From: Streptomyces cacaoi
GTDB taxonomy: Bacteria; Actinomycetota; Actinomycetes; Streptomycetales; Streptomycetaceae
NCBI RefSeq assembly: GCF_006539165.1
Contig: NZ_BJMM01000036.1
Span: 1-64,000 of the forward strand
Reading direction: 5' to 3'
DNA: 64,000 bases
This document shows positions 30,634-38,422 of the stretch, one piece after another (position 1 is the stretch's first letter; each line of letters begins with the position of its first letter). The position numbers and the translations under genes are program-made. The notes under the pieces were generated by a model, which was not told the DNA's origin, did no database searches, and worked only from the letters and a program-made list of their open reading frames with translations.

Positions 30634-32367
30634 TCAAAGGCCGGTGGTGGCCATGTGTTCCACCGCTATGTAGGAGAAGGCCATGGCGGGGCCGATGGTC
30701 GCGCCGGGCCCCGGGTAGGTCTCCCCCATGACGGCGGCGGAGGCGTTGCCGGTGGCGTAGAGCCCGGGTACGGGATCGCCGTCCGTGCGCAGGACACGGG
30801 CGTGCGCGTCGGTGACGAGTCCGCCCTTGGTGCCGAGGTCGCCGGGGTGGACGGGGATGGCGTAATAGGGCGCCGAGGTCAGTTCGCCGAGGTTGGGGTT
30901 GGGCAGGGTGGGGTCGCCGTAGTAGTTGTCGTAGGCGCTGTCGCCGCGGCCGAAGTCCTCGTCCTTGCCGTTCCTGGCGAAGGAGTTGAAGCGTTCGACG
31001 GTGTCGGCCAGCCGCCGCGGGTCGATCTCCAGCTTCCGGGCCAGTTCGTCGATCGTCCGGGCCGTGCGGACGAAGCCGCTGTCCAGCATCTCCTTCGGGA
31101 ACCGCTGTCCGGGGAAGAGGCCCATGAACACGTAGCGGGCGCGGGCCCGGGCGTCGAGGATCAGCCAGGAGGGTGCCGTCTCGGCGCCGGTCTTGTCCCG
31201 GTGGGCGTACATGGCCTCGACGAACTCGTGGTAGGGCGCGGCCTCGTTGACGTACCGGTCGCCGGCGCCGTCGACGACGATCATGTTCGGGGTGCCCCGC
31301 TCGGCGACGAGGAAGAACGGCGCCTCGGCGCCGGGTGCGACGACGGACGGTGCGCCCCACACCTTCTCCAGCAGATCGGTGGCGGCGCCGAGCCCGAGCC
31401 CCGCCTGGAGTGCGTCGCCGTCCTGGCCCTCGGGCGCCGAGCTCCACTCGACGGAGGTGGGCGCGGGCAGATGCCGGTCGCGCAGTGCGGCGTTCTTGGC
31501 GAAGCCGCCGGAGGCGAGGACGACGCCGAGCCGGGCCCGGACGGTGCGCGGTGTCCCCTCGTGCCGGATCCGTACGCCGGTGACCCGCCCGTCGTCGCCG
31601 GTCAGCAGCTCGGTGACGGGGGCGTTCAGCCACAGGTCGCCCTGGAGCTTCGCCAGCGAGTAGCGCAGCCGGGCGATGAGCGCCTCGCCGAGGGCGACGG
31701 GCCGCCGGCCGGCGAGCCGGTCGCGGACGGCGCGCAGCCCGACCTTGACGGAGGTGCGCCGGCCCGCCCAGGTGCGGGTCACCATGTTGAGGTAGCGGAA
31801 GTCGTAGGAGGTGATGGTGAGCCCGTAGGAGGGCAGATGGGCGCGGCGCAGTCCGGCGCGCAGCCGGGCGGGGAGCCGGCGCAGGTCGAAGACCTCGGGT
31901 TCCATGGACCGGCCGCGCACGAGCCCGCCGGGCAGCTCGGGGTAGTAGTCGCTGTAGCCGTCGGTGTGGACGAAGCGGACGGCGGTGCGGTCGTGGAACT
32001 CCCGCACCATGCGCGGCGCGTGCTCCAGATACGCCTCCTGCCGGTCGGCCGGTACCCGGTCGCCGACGGTGGCCCGCAGATAGGCGCGGGCGGTCTCGCG
32101 GCTGTCGCCGACGCCGGCGTCCGCGAGGTGGAAGCTGTCGGGGACCCAGATCGCGCCGCCGGACAGGGCGGTGGTGCCGCCGTACGCGCCGGTCTTCTCC
32201 ACCACGAGGACGCTCAGTCCGCGCAGCCGCGCGGTGACGGCCGCGGCGAGGCCGGCGGCGCCGGAGCCGGCCACGACGATGTCGTAGACCGCCTCGGGTG
32301 TCCTGTGAACCTGTGCGCCCCGCGCACCCCGTGCGTCCGCTGCCTCTCCTGTTTCCTGTGTGTCCAT
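30634..32367 (-). CDS. kstD: 3-ketosteroid-delta1-dehydrogenase KstD
   Basis: The protein has 577 residues, with ATG behind GAGGGG. The FAD site is YDIVVAGSGAAGLAAAVTA, followed by VVEKTGAYGGTTALSGGAIWVP. The C-terminal PYYAIPVHPGDLGTKGGLVTDAHARVL and GLYATGNASAAVMGETYPGPGATIGPAM contain the catalytic Tyr and backbone Gly region of KstD. RYVNEAAPYHEFVEAM is also typical. KstD introduces the C1-C2 double bond of 3-ketosteroids; together with KshAB this opens ring B. It lies 9 bp after hsaC in one operon. Confidence 0.92.
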   Translation of the reverse strand: MDTQETGEAADARGARGAQVHRTPEAVYDIVVAGSGAAGLAAAVTARLRGLSVLVVEKTGAYGGTTALSGGAIWVPDSFHLADAGVGDSRETARAYLRATVGDRVPADRQEAYLEHAPRMVREFHDRTAVRFVHTDGYSDYYPELPGGLVRGRSMEPEVFDLRRLPARLRAGLRRAHLPSYGLTITSYDFRYLNMVTRTWAGRRTSVKVGLRAVRDRLAGRRPVALGEALIARLRYSLAKLQGDLWLNAPVTELLTGDDGRVTGVRIRHEGTPRTVRARLGVVLASGGFAKNAALRDRHLPAPTSVEWSSAPEGQDGDALQAGLGLGAATDLLEKVWGAPSVVAPGAEAPFFLVAERGTPNMIVVDGAGDRYVNEAAPYHEFVEAMYAHRDKTGAETAPSWLILDARARARYVFMGLFPGQRFPKEMLDSGFVRTARTIDELARKLEIDPRRLADTVERFNSFARNGKDEDFGRGDSAYDNYYGDPTLPNPNLGELTSAPYYAIPVHPGDLGTKGGLVTDAHARVLRTDGDPVPGLYATGNASAAVMGETYPGPGATIGPAMAFSYIAVEHMATTGL

Positions 32368-32376
32368 CGGGGCCCC

Positions 32377-33279
32377 TCAGCTCCGCTGTCCGACGGACCA
32401 GTCGTGGCCCCAGTAGCTGTCCGCGGTGATCTCCTCGGCGGTGTACGCGGATTCGTCCACGAGCAGCCCGTCGCAGCCGACCTCCAGGTCCCAGCCGCCG
32501 GGCGTGCGGACGTAGAAGGAGACCATCTTGTCGTTGGTGTGCCGGCCGAGCGTCGAGGAGAGCGGGACGCGGTGGGCGGCCACCCGGTCCAGGGTCCGGC
32601 CGACGTCGTCCAGGGTGGCCATCTCGACCATGATGTGCACGAGTCCGGGCGGCTGGGTCGCGGGAACGCCCATCAGCGCGAGGGTGTGGTGCCTGCGGCA
32701 GGTGCTCAGGAAGCGCACGGTGAGCGGGCCGCCGGCCGAGGGCGGGGCGGGCACCCGCATCCGGCCCCGGGGCAGGAAGCCGAGCACGTCGGTGTAGAAG
32801 GCGTAGGTGGCCTCGCTGTCGTGCACCGGCACGACGACATGGCCGAGGCCGAGCCCTTCGGTGACGAAGCGGGCGCCGAACGGGGTGACGAGCGGCGAGT
32901 GGTCGAGGGCGGGGCCGCAGAAGATCTCCAGCGGGGTGCCGCCGGGGTCGGTGCAGCTGAGGCCGGCCTCGACGCCGCGCGCCGTGCAGGCGGCCTCGTC
33001 CAGGTCCTTGACCGGGGCGCCGGCCGTCTCTAGGGCGGCGCGTACCCGCCGCAGGGCGAGGTGGTCGCGTACCTCCCAGCCGACGGCGAGCACCTTGTCG
33101 CTGTCGCCGGGGACGAGTTGGAGGCGGTGGGGCCTCTCGTCCATCCGCAGATGGAGGGAGTCGGGGTCGGGGCCGGTTCCTTCAGCGAAACCGATCACGT
33201 CGAGGGCGAAGGTCCGCCACGCGTCGATGTCGCTCACCTGGATCCGGACCGTGCCCAGGGCATGCAGTTCGCTTCTCAC
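32377..33279 (-). CDS. hsaC: Extradiol catechol dioxygenase HsaC (3,4-DHSA dioxygenase)
   Basis: The protein has 300 residues, the usual HsaC length, with GTG behind GAGAGGAA. It has two glyoxalase-like modules. The iron ligands are expected in LGLGHVVVPVHD (His), GLVHIMVEM (His) and WDLEVGCDG (Glu), all present. The domain order and sequence match the 2,3-dihydroxybiphenyl dioxygenase class that cleaves the catechol of aromatised steroid ring A (3,4-DHSA to 4,9-DSHA). A TCCCG-N5-TGGGA palindrome lies 86 bp upstream, in the 128-bp gap after fadD3, so it may have its own promoter. Confidence 0.93.
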   Translation of the reverse strand: MRSELHALGTVRIQVSDIDAWRTFALDVIGFAEGTGPDPDSLHLRMDERPHRLQLVPGDSDKVLAVGWEVRDHLALRRVRAALETAGAPVKDLDEAACTARGVEAGLSCTDPGGTPLEIFCGPALDHSPLVTPFGARFVTEGLGLGHVVVPVHDSEATYAFYTDVLGFLPRGRMRVPAPPSAGGPLTVRFLSTCRRHHTLALMGVPATQPPGLVHIMVEMATLDDVGRTLDRVAAHRVPLSSTLGRHTNDKMVSFYVRTPGGWDLEVGCDGLLVDESAYTAEEITADSYWGHDWSVGQRS

Positions 33280-33364
33280 CGGGGTTCCTCTCGGTCGCAC
33301 GGACGGGACGGTGGTGCCGGCGCCTGTGACGCTATGCGCGCGCCGGGCCGGCGGCGGATGGCGT

Positions 33365-33382
33365 CTCCCGCTGGGTGGGAGC
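33365..33382. promoter_or_regulatory. TCCCG-N5-YGGGA palindrome, copy 1 (hsaC)
   Basis: CTCCCGCTGGGTGGGAGC lies 86 bp upstream of the hsaC start, within the fadD3-hsaC gap. It is one of four sites of the same form (also 42153, 45764, 50966). Confidence 0.6.
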
Positions 33383-33407
33383 CCGTCCGCCGGGTGTCTC
33401 GGGCCGC

Positions 33408-35024
33408 TCAGGGGACGGGCCGCGGTGCCGTGCCGCGCAGTTCGGTCTTGCGGACCTTGCCGGAGGCGTTGCGCGGCAGGGCGTCGAGCACCGTGACGGT
33501 GCGCGGCAGCTTGTAGTTGGCGAGGCGTTCGCGGGCCCAGGCGGTCAGTTCGGCGGGGAACGCGGCGCGGTCGGTGCCCTCGCGGACGACGACGTAGGCC
33601 GCGCCGACCTCGCCGAGCCGCTGGTCGGGTACGCCGACGACGGCGACGTCCTGTACGGCCTCGTGGCCGGCCAGCACGTGTTCGATCTCGGTGGGATACG
33701 CGTTGAACCCGCCGACGATGTACATGTCCTTCAGCCGGTCGGTGACGGTGAGGTGTCCGTGTGCGTCGAGCCGGCCGATGTCGCCGGTGTGCAGCCAGCC
33801 GTCGGGGTCGACGGCCGCCGCGGTGGCCTCCGGGTCGTCGACGTAGCCGCGCATGACGTGGTAGCCGCGCACCTGGATCTCGCCGGGTTCCCCGGGTGCC
33901 GCGGGCTCCCGGGCCGGGTCCCGGCCGGGTACGGCGATGCGCAACTCGGTGCCGGGCAGCGGGAGTCCGACGGTGTGGGCGATGGTCGCGGCGTCGGCGG
34001 TGGTGGGGCAGATGGTGGCGACGCCGGTGGATTCGCTCAGTCCGTACGCGGTGAAGACGTCGGCGATGCCCAGCTCGTCGCGGATGCGGTGGATCAGCTC
34101 GACGGGGATGTCGGCGGCGCCGAGCCCGGCCAGCCGCAGCGAGGCGAAGTCCCCCGCGGCGCGTGCGGGGTGCTGGAGGAGGGTGTGGAAGACGGTGGGC
34201 GGCCCCATCAGGACGGTGATGCCGTCCCGGGCGACGCGGCGCAGGGTTCGTCCGGCGTCGTAGACGGCCTCGGGGAGCATGGTGGCGCCGGTCAGCAGGC
34301 AGGCGAGGACGCCGGCCTTGTAGCCGAAGGTGTGGAAGAAGGGGTTGACCAGCAGATAGCGGTCGCCTTCGCGCAGGCCGACGGTCTCGGCCCAGGCGGT
34401 GAAGACCCGCAGCGTCTGGCCGTGCGTGATCTCGACTCCCTTGGGACTGCCGGTGGTTCCCGAGGTGTAGAGGGTGTCGCTGAGGTCGTCGGGGGTGAGG
34501 GCGGCGGCCCGCTGTGCCCTGCTGCGGCCGGTGACGTGCTCGGCGGCGGCCAGGTAGTCGGCGTACCGGTGGGCGGGGTCGCCCTCGGGGTCCTCGTCGG
34601 TGGGGAGGGTGACGGTCAGCTCCAGGTCCGGCAGGTGTGCGCCGGAGGCGGTGAGGGCCTTGGCGTAGTCGGTGCCGAGGAACTCGCCGACGGTGAAGAG
34701 GAATCGGGCCCGGGAGCGGCGCAGGACGGCGGCGGCCTCGGCGGGCTTGTAGCGGGTGTTGAGGGGGACGAGCACGGCGCCGGCGGCGACGGCGCCGAGG
34801 GCCGCGGTGATCCAGTGCCGGCTGTTCGGCGCCCAGAGGGCGACCCGGTCGCCGGCGCGCAGGCCGTGCGCGAGGGCGGCCCTGGTGCTGCGTTCGACTT
34901 CGGTGCGCAGTGCGTCGAAGGTCCAGCTCACCTCGTGGTCGGTCAGCGCCGTGCGGCCGGGGAAGGCGTGGGCCGCGGCGGCCGTGAGGTCCGCGAGTGT
35001 GGCCGGGCGGACGGGTACGGACAT
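33408..35024 (-). CDS. fadD3: Acyl-CoA synthetase, probable HIP-CoA ligase FadD3
   Basis: The protein has 538 residues, with ATG behind GGAGG. AMP-binding motifs are TLYTSGTTGSPKGVEITH, AYGLSESTGVATICPT, GWLHTGDIGRLDAHGHLTVTDRLKDMYIVGG and the C-terminal LPRNASGKVRKTELR with the catalytic Lys. FadD3 activates HIP with CoA, which starts C/D-ring degradation and also makes the KstR2 ligand. In mycobacteria fadD3 is inside the KstR2 regulon; here it opens the ring A operon fadD3-hsaC-kstD under a different operator (35103-35121). Another acid ligase is the alternative, since the family is broad. Confidence 0.8.
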   Translation of the reverse strand: MSVPVRPATLADLTAAAAHAFPGRTALTDHEVSWTFDALRTEVERSTRAALAHGLRAGDRVALWAPNSRHWITAALGAVAAGAVLVPLNTRYKPAEAAAVLRRSRARFLFTVGEFLGTDYAKALTASGAHLPDLELTVTLPTDEDPEGDPAHRYADYLAAAEHVTGRSRAQRAAALTPDDLSDTLYTSGTTGSPKGVEITHGQTLRVFTAWAETVGLREGDRYLLVNPFFHTFGYKAGVLACLLTGATMLPEAVYDAGRTLRRVARDGITVLMGPPTVFHTLLQHPARAAGDFASLRLAGLGAADIPVELIHRIRDELGIADVFTAYGLSESTGVATICPTTADAATIAHTVGLPLPGTELRIAVPGRDPAREPAAPGEPGEIQVRGYHVMRGYVDDPEATAAAVDPDGWLHTGDIGRLDAHGHLTVTDRLKDMYIVGGFNAYPTEIEHVLAGHEAVQDVAVVGVPDQRLGEVGAAYVVVREGTDRAAFPAELTAWARERLANYKLPRTVTVLDALPRNASGKVRKTELRGTAPRPVP

Positions 35025-35102
35025 GGCGGGACCTCCGGTTCACCGTGCGGGAGAGGGGGGTTGACGCCGTGGCGAGGGCGGGCTTTCAATCCCGGACATC
35101 GA

Positions 35103-35121
35103 GTATTTCGATTAGAAATAC
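35103..35121. promoter_or_regulatory. GTATTTC palindrome, copy A (fadD3/hsaB)
   Basis: GTATTTC-GATTA-GAAATAC has perfect 7-bp arms in the divergent promoter region, 41 bp from hsaB and 79 bp from fadD3. Related sites occur at 36459-36477 and 45789-45807. Confidence 0.7.
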
Positions 35122-35161
35122 TTCTAGCAGGCAGTCCCCTGTCCCGGAAGAGAGTGTCCCG

Positions 35162-35812
35162 ATGAGTGCGACACAGCCCTCCCCGCCCGTGAACACATCA
35201 CCGGCCCACGACCGCCGCCCCGACCCGGGCCTGCTGAAACAGGTGATGAGCTCCTTCTGCACCGGTATCGCGGTGATCACCGCGCCCGGCTGCGACTCCG
35301 ATCCACGGCCCGCGGGCATGGCCGTGCAGACCTTCGCCTCGCTCTCCCTCGATCCGCCCCTCATCTGCTTCGCGCCCGCCCGCAGTTCGAGCAGCTGGCC
35401 ACGGATCAGGGACGCGGGCCGGTTCGCCGTCAGCATCCTGGCCGAGGACCAGCGGGAGCTGTCCGCACGTTTCGCGGCCAGCGGCACGGACAAGTTCGCC
35501 GGCGTGCTCTGGCGCCCGGGCGGCAACGGTGCGCCGGTGCTGGAAGGTGCGCTGGCCGGCGTCGAGTGCGATCTGGAGACGGAGCTGCCCGGCGGCGACC
35601 ACACCATCGCGATCGGCCGGGTCACCGCGCTGACCGGGCCGCGCGAGGCGGGTCCACTGCTCTACTTCCGCCGGAACTACGGGGCCTTGGGCCCGGCCCC
35701 GGCGGCACCGGAGGCGTCCGGGCCGGGAGAGGGCCGGGGAGCTTCGGCGGAATCGGCCAGTTCGGCCAGGTCGGCCAGCATCTCCTCGGCGAGCCTGCGC
35801 TCCGCCTCGTAG
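35162..35812 (+). CDS. hsaB: Flavin reductase HsaB, component of 3-HSA hydroxylase
   Basis: The protein has 216 residues, with ATG behind GGAAGAGAG. It has the flavin reductase-like split-barrel fold: QVMSSFCTGIAVITAPG, GMAVQTFASLSLDPPLICFAPARSSSSWPRI, FAVSILAEDQRELSARFA, GDHTIAIGRVTAL, PLLYFRRNYGAL. HsaB supplies reduced flavin to HsaA. The fold ends near residue 175. The last ~40 residues (Ser/Ala-rich) are read from DNA that is antisense to the end of the padR gene, giving a 136-nt convergent overlap. It lies 138 bp from the divergent fadD3 gene. Confidence 0.9.
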   Translation: MSATQPSPPVNTSPAHDRRPDPGLLKQVMSSFCTGIAVITAPGCDSDPRPAGMAVQTFASLSLDPPLICFAPARSSSSWPRIRDAGRFAVSILAEDQRELSARFAASGTDKFAGVLWRPGGNGAPVLEGALAGVECDLETELPGGDHTIAIGRVTALTGPREAGPLLYFRRNYGALGPAPAAPEASGPGEGRGASAESASSARSASISSASLRSAS

Positions 35813-36420
35813 TAGCGGCCCGCCCAGCGGAGGACGAGCTGCGGATAGGCCCAGGACGGCTCGCCCTCCGCGCCCTCCGCGTCGGCGAGCGCCCGGTCGC
35901 GCATCCGCTCGGCGTACGCCTGGTGTTCGCGCAGCACGTCCTGCGCCTGGCCCTCCTCCAGCAGGTGTCCGAGCCAGATGCGGAGCATCACCCCGTGCTT
36001 GAGGACGGGCGGTTCGACGGCGGCGCCGCGTGCCCATTCCCGTACGGCGGCACGGCCCTCGTCGGTGATCGCGTAGACGCGCTTGTCCCGGTTGCCGCTG
36101 ACCTGCGGGACGGTGCGCGAGCTGACGTACCCGGCGCCCTCCAGCCGCTTCAGTTCGCCGTAGATCTGACTGAAGGACGGCGTCCAGTAGAAGAAGCCGA
36201 CCGACCAGTCGGCCCACTTCTTCAGGTCGTAGCCGGAGAGTTCACGCTCGAAGGAGAGCAGGCCGAGCACCGCCCAGCTCGTCGGCGGCAGCGGCCGGTC
36301 GCTGCCCTGTCCGGCCCCCTTCGCTCCCCGCGTCGTGCGTGCCGATCTCTTGTCCTCACCCGTGCGTGCCACCCGCGCGACTCTAGCCCGCGCGCCCGCA
36401 CTCGGCATCCCGTCCGGCAC
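35677..36420 (-). CDS. PadR-family transcriptional regulator
   Basis: The protein has 247 residues, with a GTG start behind GGAAGGGG; ATG 36408 is also possible. The first ~45 residues are a basic leader. The winged helix follows: TSWAVLGLLSFERELSGYDLKKWADWSVGFFYWTPSFSQIYGELKRLEGAGYVSSR, then the PadR C-terminal alpha domain VYAITDEGRAAVREWA and the long helical region to AERRLAEEMLADLAEL. It is divergent from the LLM operon, with a GTATTTC-type palindrome in the 74-bp gap. It is the best candidate for the protein that reads this motif. Its 3' end overlaps hsaB. Confidence 0.87.
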   Translation of the reverse strand: MPDGMPSAGARARVARVARTGEDKRSARTTRGAKGAGQGSDRPLPPTSWAVLGLLSFERELSGYDLKKWADWSVGFFYWTPSFSQIYGELKRLEGAGYVSSRTVPQVSGNRDKRVYAITDEGRAAVREWARGAAVEPPVLKHGVMLRIWLGHLLEEGQAQDVLREHQAYAERMRDRALADAEGAEGEPSWAYPQLVLRWAGRYYEAERRLAEEMLADLAELADSAEAPRPSPGPDASGAAGAGPKAP

Positions 36421-36458
36421 CGAGCACCCCTTCCTTCCGCAAGTTGTTTCTGTTAGCC

Positions 36459-36477
36459 ATATTCCTAAACGAAATAC
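36459..36477. promoter_or_regulatory. GTATTTC palindrome, copy B (padR/LLM operon)
   Basis: The minus strand reads GTATTTCGTTTAGGAATAT. It overlaps a -10-like TACTAT (36475-36480) and lies 17 bp before the LLM start. This position suits a repressor. Confidence 0.62.
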
Positions 36478-36494
36478 TATCCCCGGGAGCCCTG

Positions 36495-37619
36495 ATGAAG
36501 TTCTCGATGATCTTCGAGGCCCAGGTGGTCGACCCCACCCCCGAACGCGAGCGCCAAGTCCTGCTGGACTGCGTCGAACAGGCCGTCTACGCCGAGGAGA
36601 TGGGCTTCGACCGCGTCTGGGCCGTCGAGCACCACTCCCTCACCCAGTACGCGCACATGTCCGCCTCCGAGATCTTCCTGACCTGGGTCGCGGCCCGGAC
36701 GCAGCGGATCCGGATCGGCCACGGCGTCGTCACCATGCCCTTCGGCTACCAGCACCCCGTCCGCGTCGCCGAACGCGCCGCCATGCTCGACGTGCTCAGC
36801 GGCGGACGCGTCGACATCGGCGCCGGCCGCGGAGCCACCCGGCAGGAGATGTCCATGTACGGCGTGCGGGCCGAGGACACCTATCCGCAGATGGAGGAGG
36901 CCCTGCGGATCTTCAGCAACGCCTGGCGGGAACCGTCCTTCGAGTGGCACGGCAGCCTCGACATCGGCCCCGGCGCGATCCTGCCCCGCCCCGTGCAGGC
37001 CCCGCACCCGCCGCTGTTCATGGCGTGCAGCAAGCACGACACCCTCAAGCTGGCCGCCGAACTCGGCATCGGCGCACTGGTGATGGGCTTCGCCGGCGCC
37101 GACGACGTACGCGACATGCGCAAGACCTACGACGAGGCCGTCGCGGCACGCACCGGCGAACGCCTCGTCTCCGACCGCACCAACGACCATCTCTCCGCGC
37201 TGTGCCCCACCGTCGTCCTCGACGACGCCGAGCGCGCCCTGCGGCTGGGCACCCGCGGCCAGCGGTTCTTCGCCGAGGCCATCGCCCACTGGTACGGCAA
37301 CGCCCCGGCCCCCACCGGCTACGCCGAGGACGAGGACCACGTCGCCGCCATGGCCGAGGACCGTGACCGGCTCGTCGCCAAGCTGCACGAGGCCGACATC
37401 CCGGCCCGGCCCGCCGACACCGGCACCTTCAACGCCGAACACGCCTACGGCGACGCGGACACCGCCGTCGACTACGTGCGCCGGCTCGCGGAGATCGGCG
37501 TCGACGAGGTCATGTGCCTGATCCAGATGGGCACCGTGCCGCAGGACGTGTGCATGGAGACCATCCGGCAGTGGGGCGAACGGGTCATCCCCCGGTTCCG
37601 GCAGGGGGCGGACCGATGA
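36495..37619 (+). CDS. LLM-class flavin-dependent oxidoreductase
   Basis: The protein has 374 residues with a luciferase-like TIM barrel: MKFSMIFEAQVVDPTPERE, YAEEMGFDRVWAVEHHSLTQYAHMSASEIFLTWVAARTQRIRIGHGVV, FGYQHPVRVAERAAMLDVLSGGRVDIGAGRG. It heads an operon with an SDR and an HSL-type esterase (both ATGA overlaps). Close relatives are found in actinobacterial catabolic clusters, but the substrate is unknown. In this context it may be a flavin monooxygenase acting on a steroid or its side chain (for example Baeyer-Villiger type); that is inference. Confidence 0.85.
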   Translation: MKFSMIFEAQVVDPTPERERQVLLDCVEQAVYAEEMGFDRVWAVEHHSLTQYAHMSASEIFLTWVAARTQRIRIGHGVVTMPFGYQHPVRVAERAAMLDVLSGGRVDIGAGRGATRQEMSMYGVRAEDTYPQMEEALRIFSNAWREPSFEWHGSLDIGPGAILPRPVQAPHPPLFMACSKHDTLKLAAELGIGALVMGFAGADDVRDMRKTYDEAVAARTGERLVSDRTNDHLSALCPTVVLDDAERALRLGTRGQRFFAEAIAHWYGNAPAPTGYAEDEDHVAAMAEDRDRLVAKLHEADIPARPADTGTFNAEHAYGDADTAVDYVRRLAEIGVDEVMCLIQMGTVPQDVCMETIRQWGERVIPRFRQGADR

Positions 37620-38422
37620 GCGGCGCGGAGCAGGCACTACCCGAGGAGTTCGGCCTGCGGGGCCGGGTCGCTCTCGTCACCGGCGCGGCGCGCGGCCAGG
37701 GCGCCGCGCACGTGCGCACGCTCGCCGCCGCCGGTGCCCGCGTCGTCTTCGGTGACATCGGTGAGGAGGGCGAGGCCGCCGGGCAGGCGCTCGCCGACGA
37801 GGTCCGCGCCGACCGACAGCGCGCGGACGCGGCCGTCTTCGTCCGCCACGACGTCACCGACGCCGGGGACTGGGACCGGGCCGTCGCGCTCGCGAAGGAC
37901 CGGTTCGGCCGGCTCGACGTACTGGTCAACAACGCGGCGCTGTGGCACACCGCGCCGATCGGCGAGGAGACCGAGGAGCGGTTCCGCACCCTGGTGTCGG
38001 TCAATCTCGTCGGGCCGTTCCTCGGGATGCGGGCCGCGCTGCCGCTGCTGCGGGAGTCCGGCGGCGGCTCCGTCGTCAACATCTCCTCCACGGCGGGGCT
38101 GACCGGCATACCCGGCCACGGCGCCTACGGGGCGACCAAGTTCGGGCTACGGGGGCTGACGAAGTCGGCGGCGCTCGACCTGGCGCCGGAGGGCGTCCGC
38201 GTCAACTCCGTCCACCCCGGCATGATCGACACCCCGATGATCGCGAAGGTCACCGGGGGCGGCGGCGACGCCGCCCGCGCCCGGGAGTACCCCCGGGTAC
38301 CGATGGGCCGGATCGGCACCCCGCGGGACGTCGCCTCCCTGGTGCTCTTCCTCGCCTCGGACGCCTCCGCCTACATCACCGGCGCCGAGTTCGCCGTGGA
38401 CGGGGGGTTGGCCGCGGGATGA
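37616..38422 (+). CDS. Short-chain dehydrogenase, 3alpha/20beta-hydroxysteroid dehydrogenase-like
   Basis: The protein has 268 residues, starting in the LLM stop. It has TGAARGQGAAHVRTLAAAGARVVFGDI, NNAALWHTAPIGE and active site NISSTAGLTGIPGHGAYGATKFGLRGLTKSAALDLAPEGVRVNSVHPGMIDTPM. The TGAARGQG form and the HPGMIDTPM segment resemble 3alpha,20beta-HSD/FabG3-type enzymes. It may oxidise or reduce a steroid hydroxyl before ring degradation. The substrate is inferred from context only. Confidence 0.83.
   Translation: MSGAEQALPEEFGLRGRVALVTGAARGQGAAHVRTLAAAGARVVFGDIGEEGEAAGQALADEVRADRQRADAAVFVRHDVTDAGDWDRAVALAKDRFGRLDVLVNNAALWHTAPIGEETEERFRTLVSVNLVGPFLGMRAALPLLRESGGGSVVNISSTAGLTGIPGHGAYGATKFGLRGLTKSAALDLAPEGVRVNSVHPGMIDTPMIAKVTGGGGDAARAREYPRVPMGRIGTPRDVASLVLFLASDASAYITGAEFAVDGGLAAG

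Noticed and set aside
32377..35043. An 888-codon fusion of an acyl-CoA ligase and HsaC
   Set aside because: The upstream half is Arg-rich shadow of fadD3; HsaC starts at GTG 33279 with a ribosome site and full family length.
35155..35175. Possible fifth TCCCG-N5-YGGGA site over the hsaB start (TCCCGATGAGTGCGA)
   Set aside because: The right arm is broken (TGCGA) and the similarity to copy 4 comes mainly from the start codon context.
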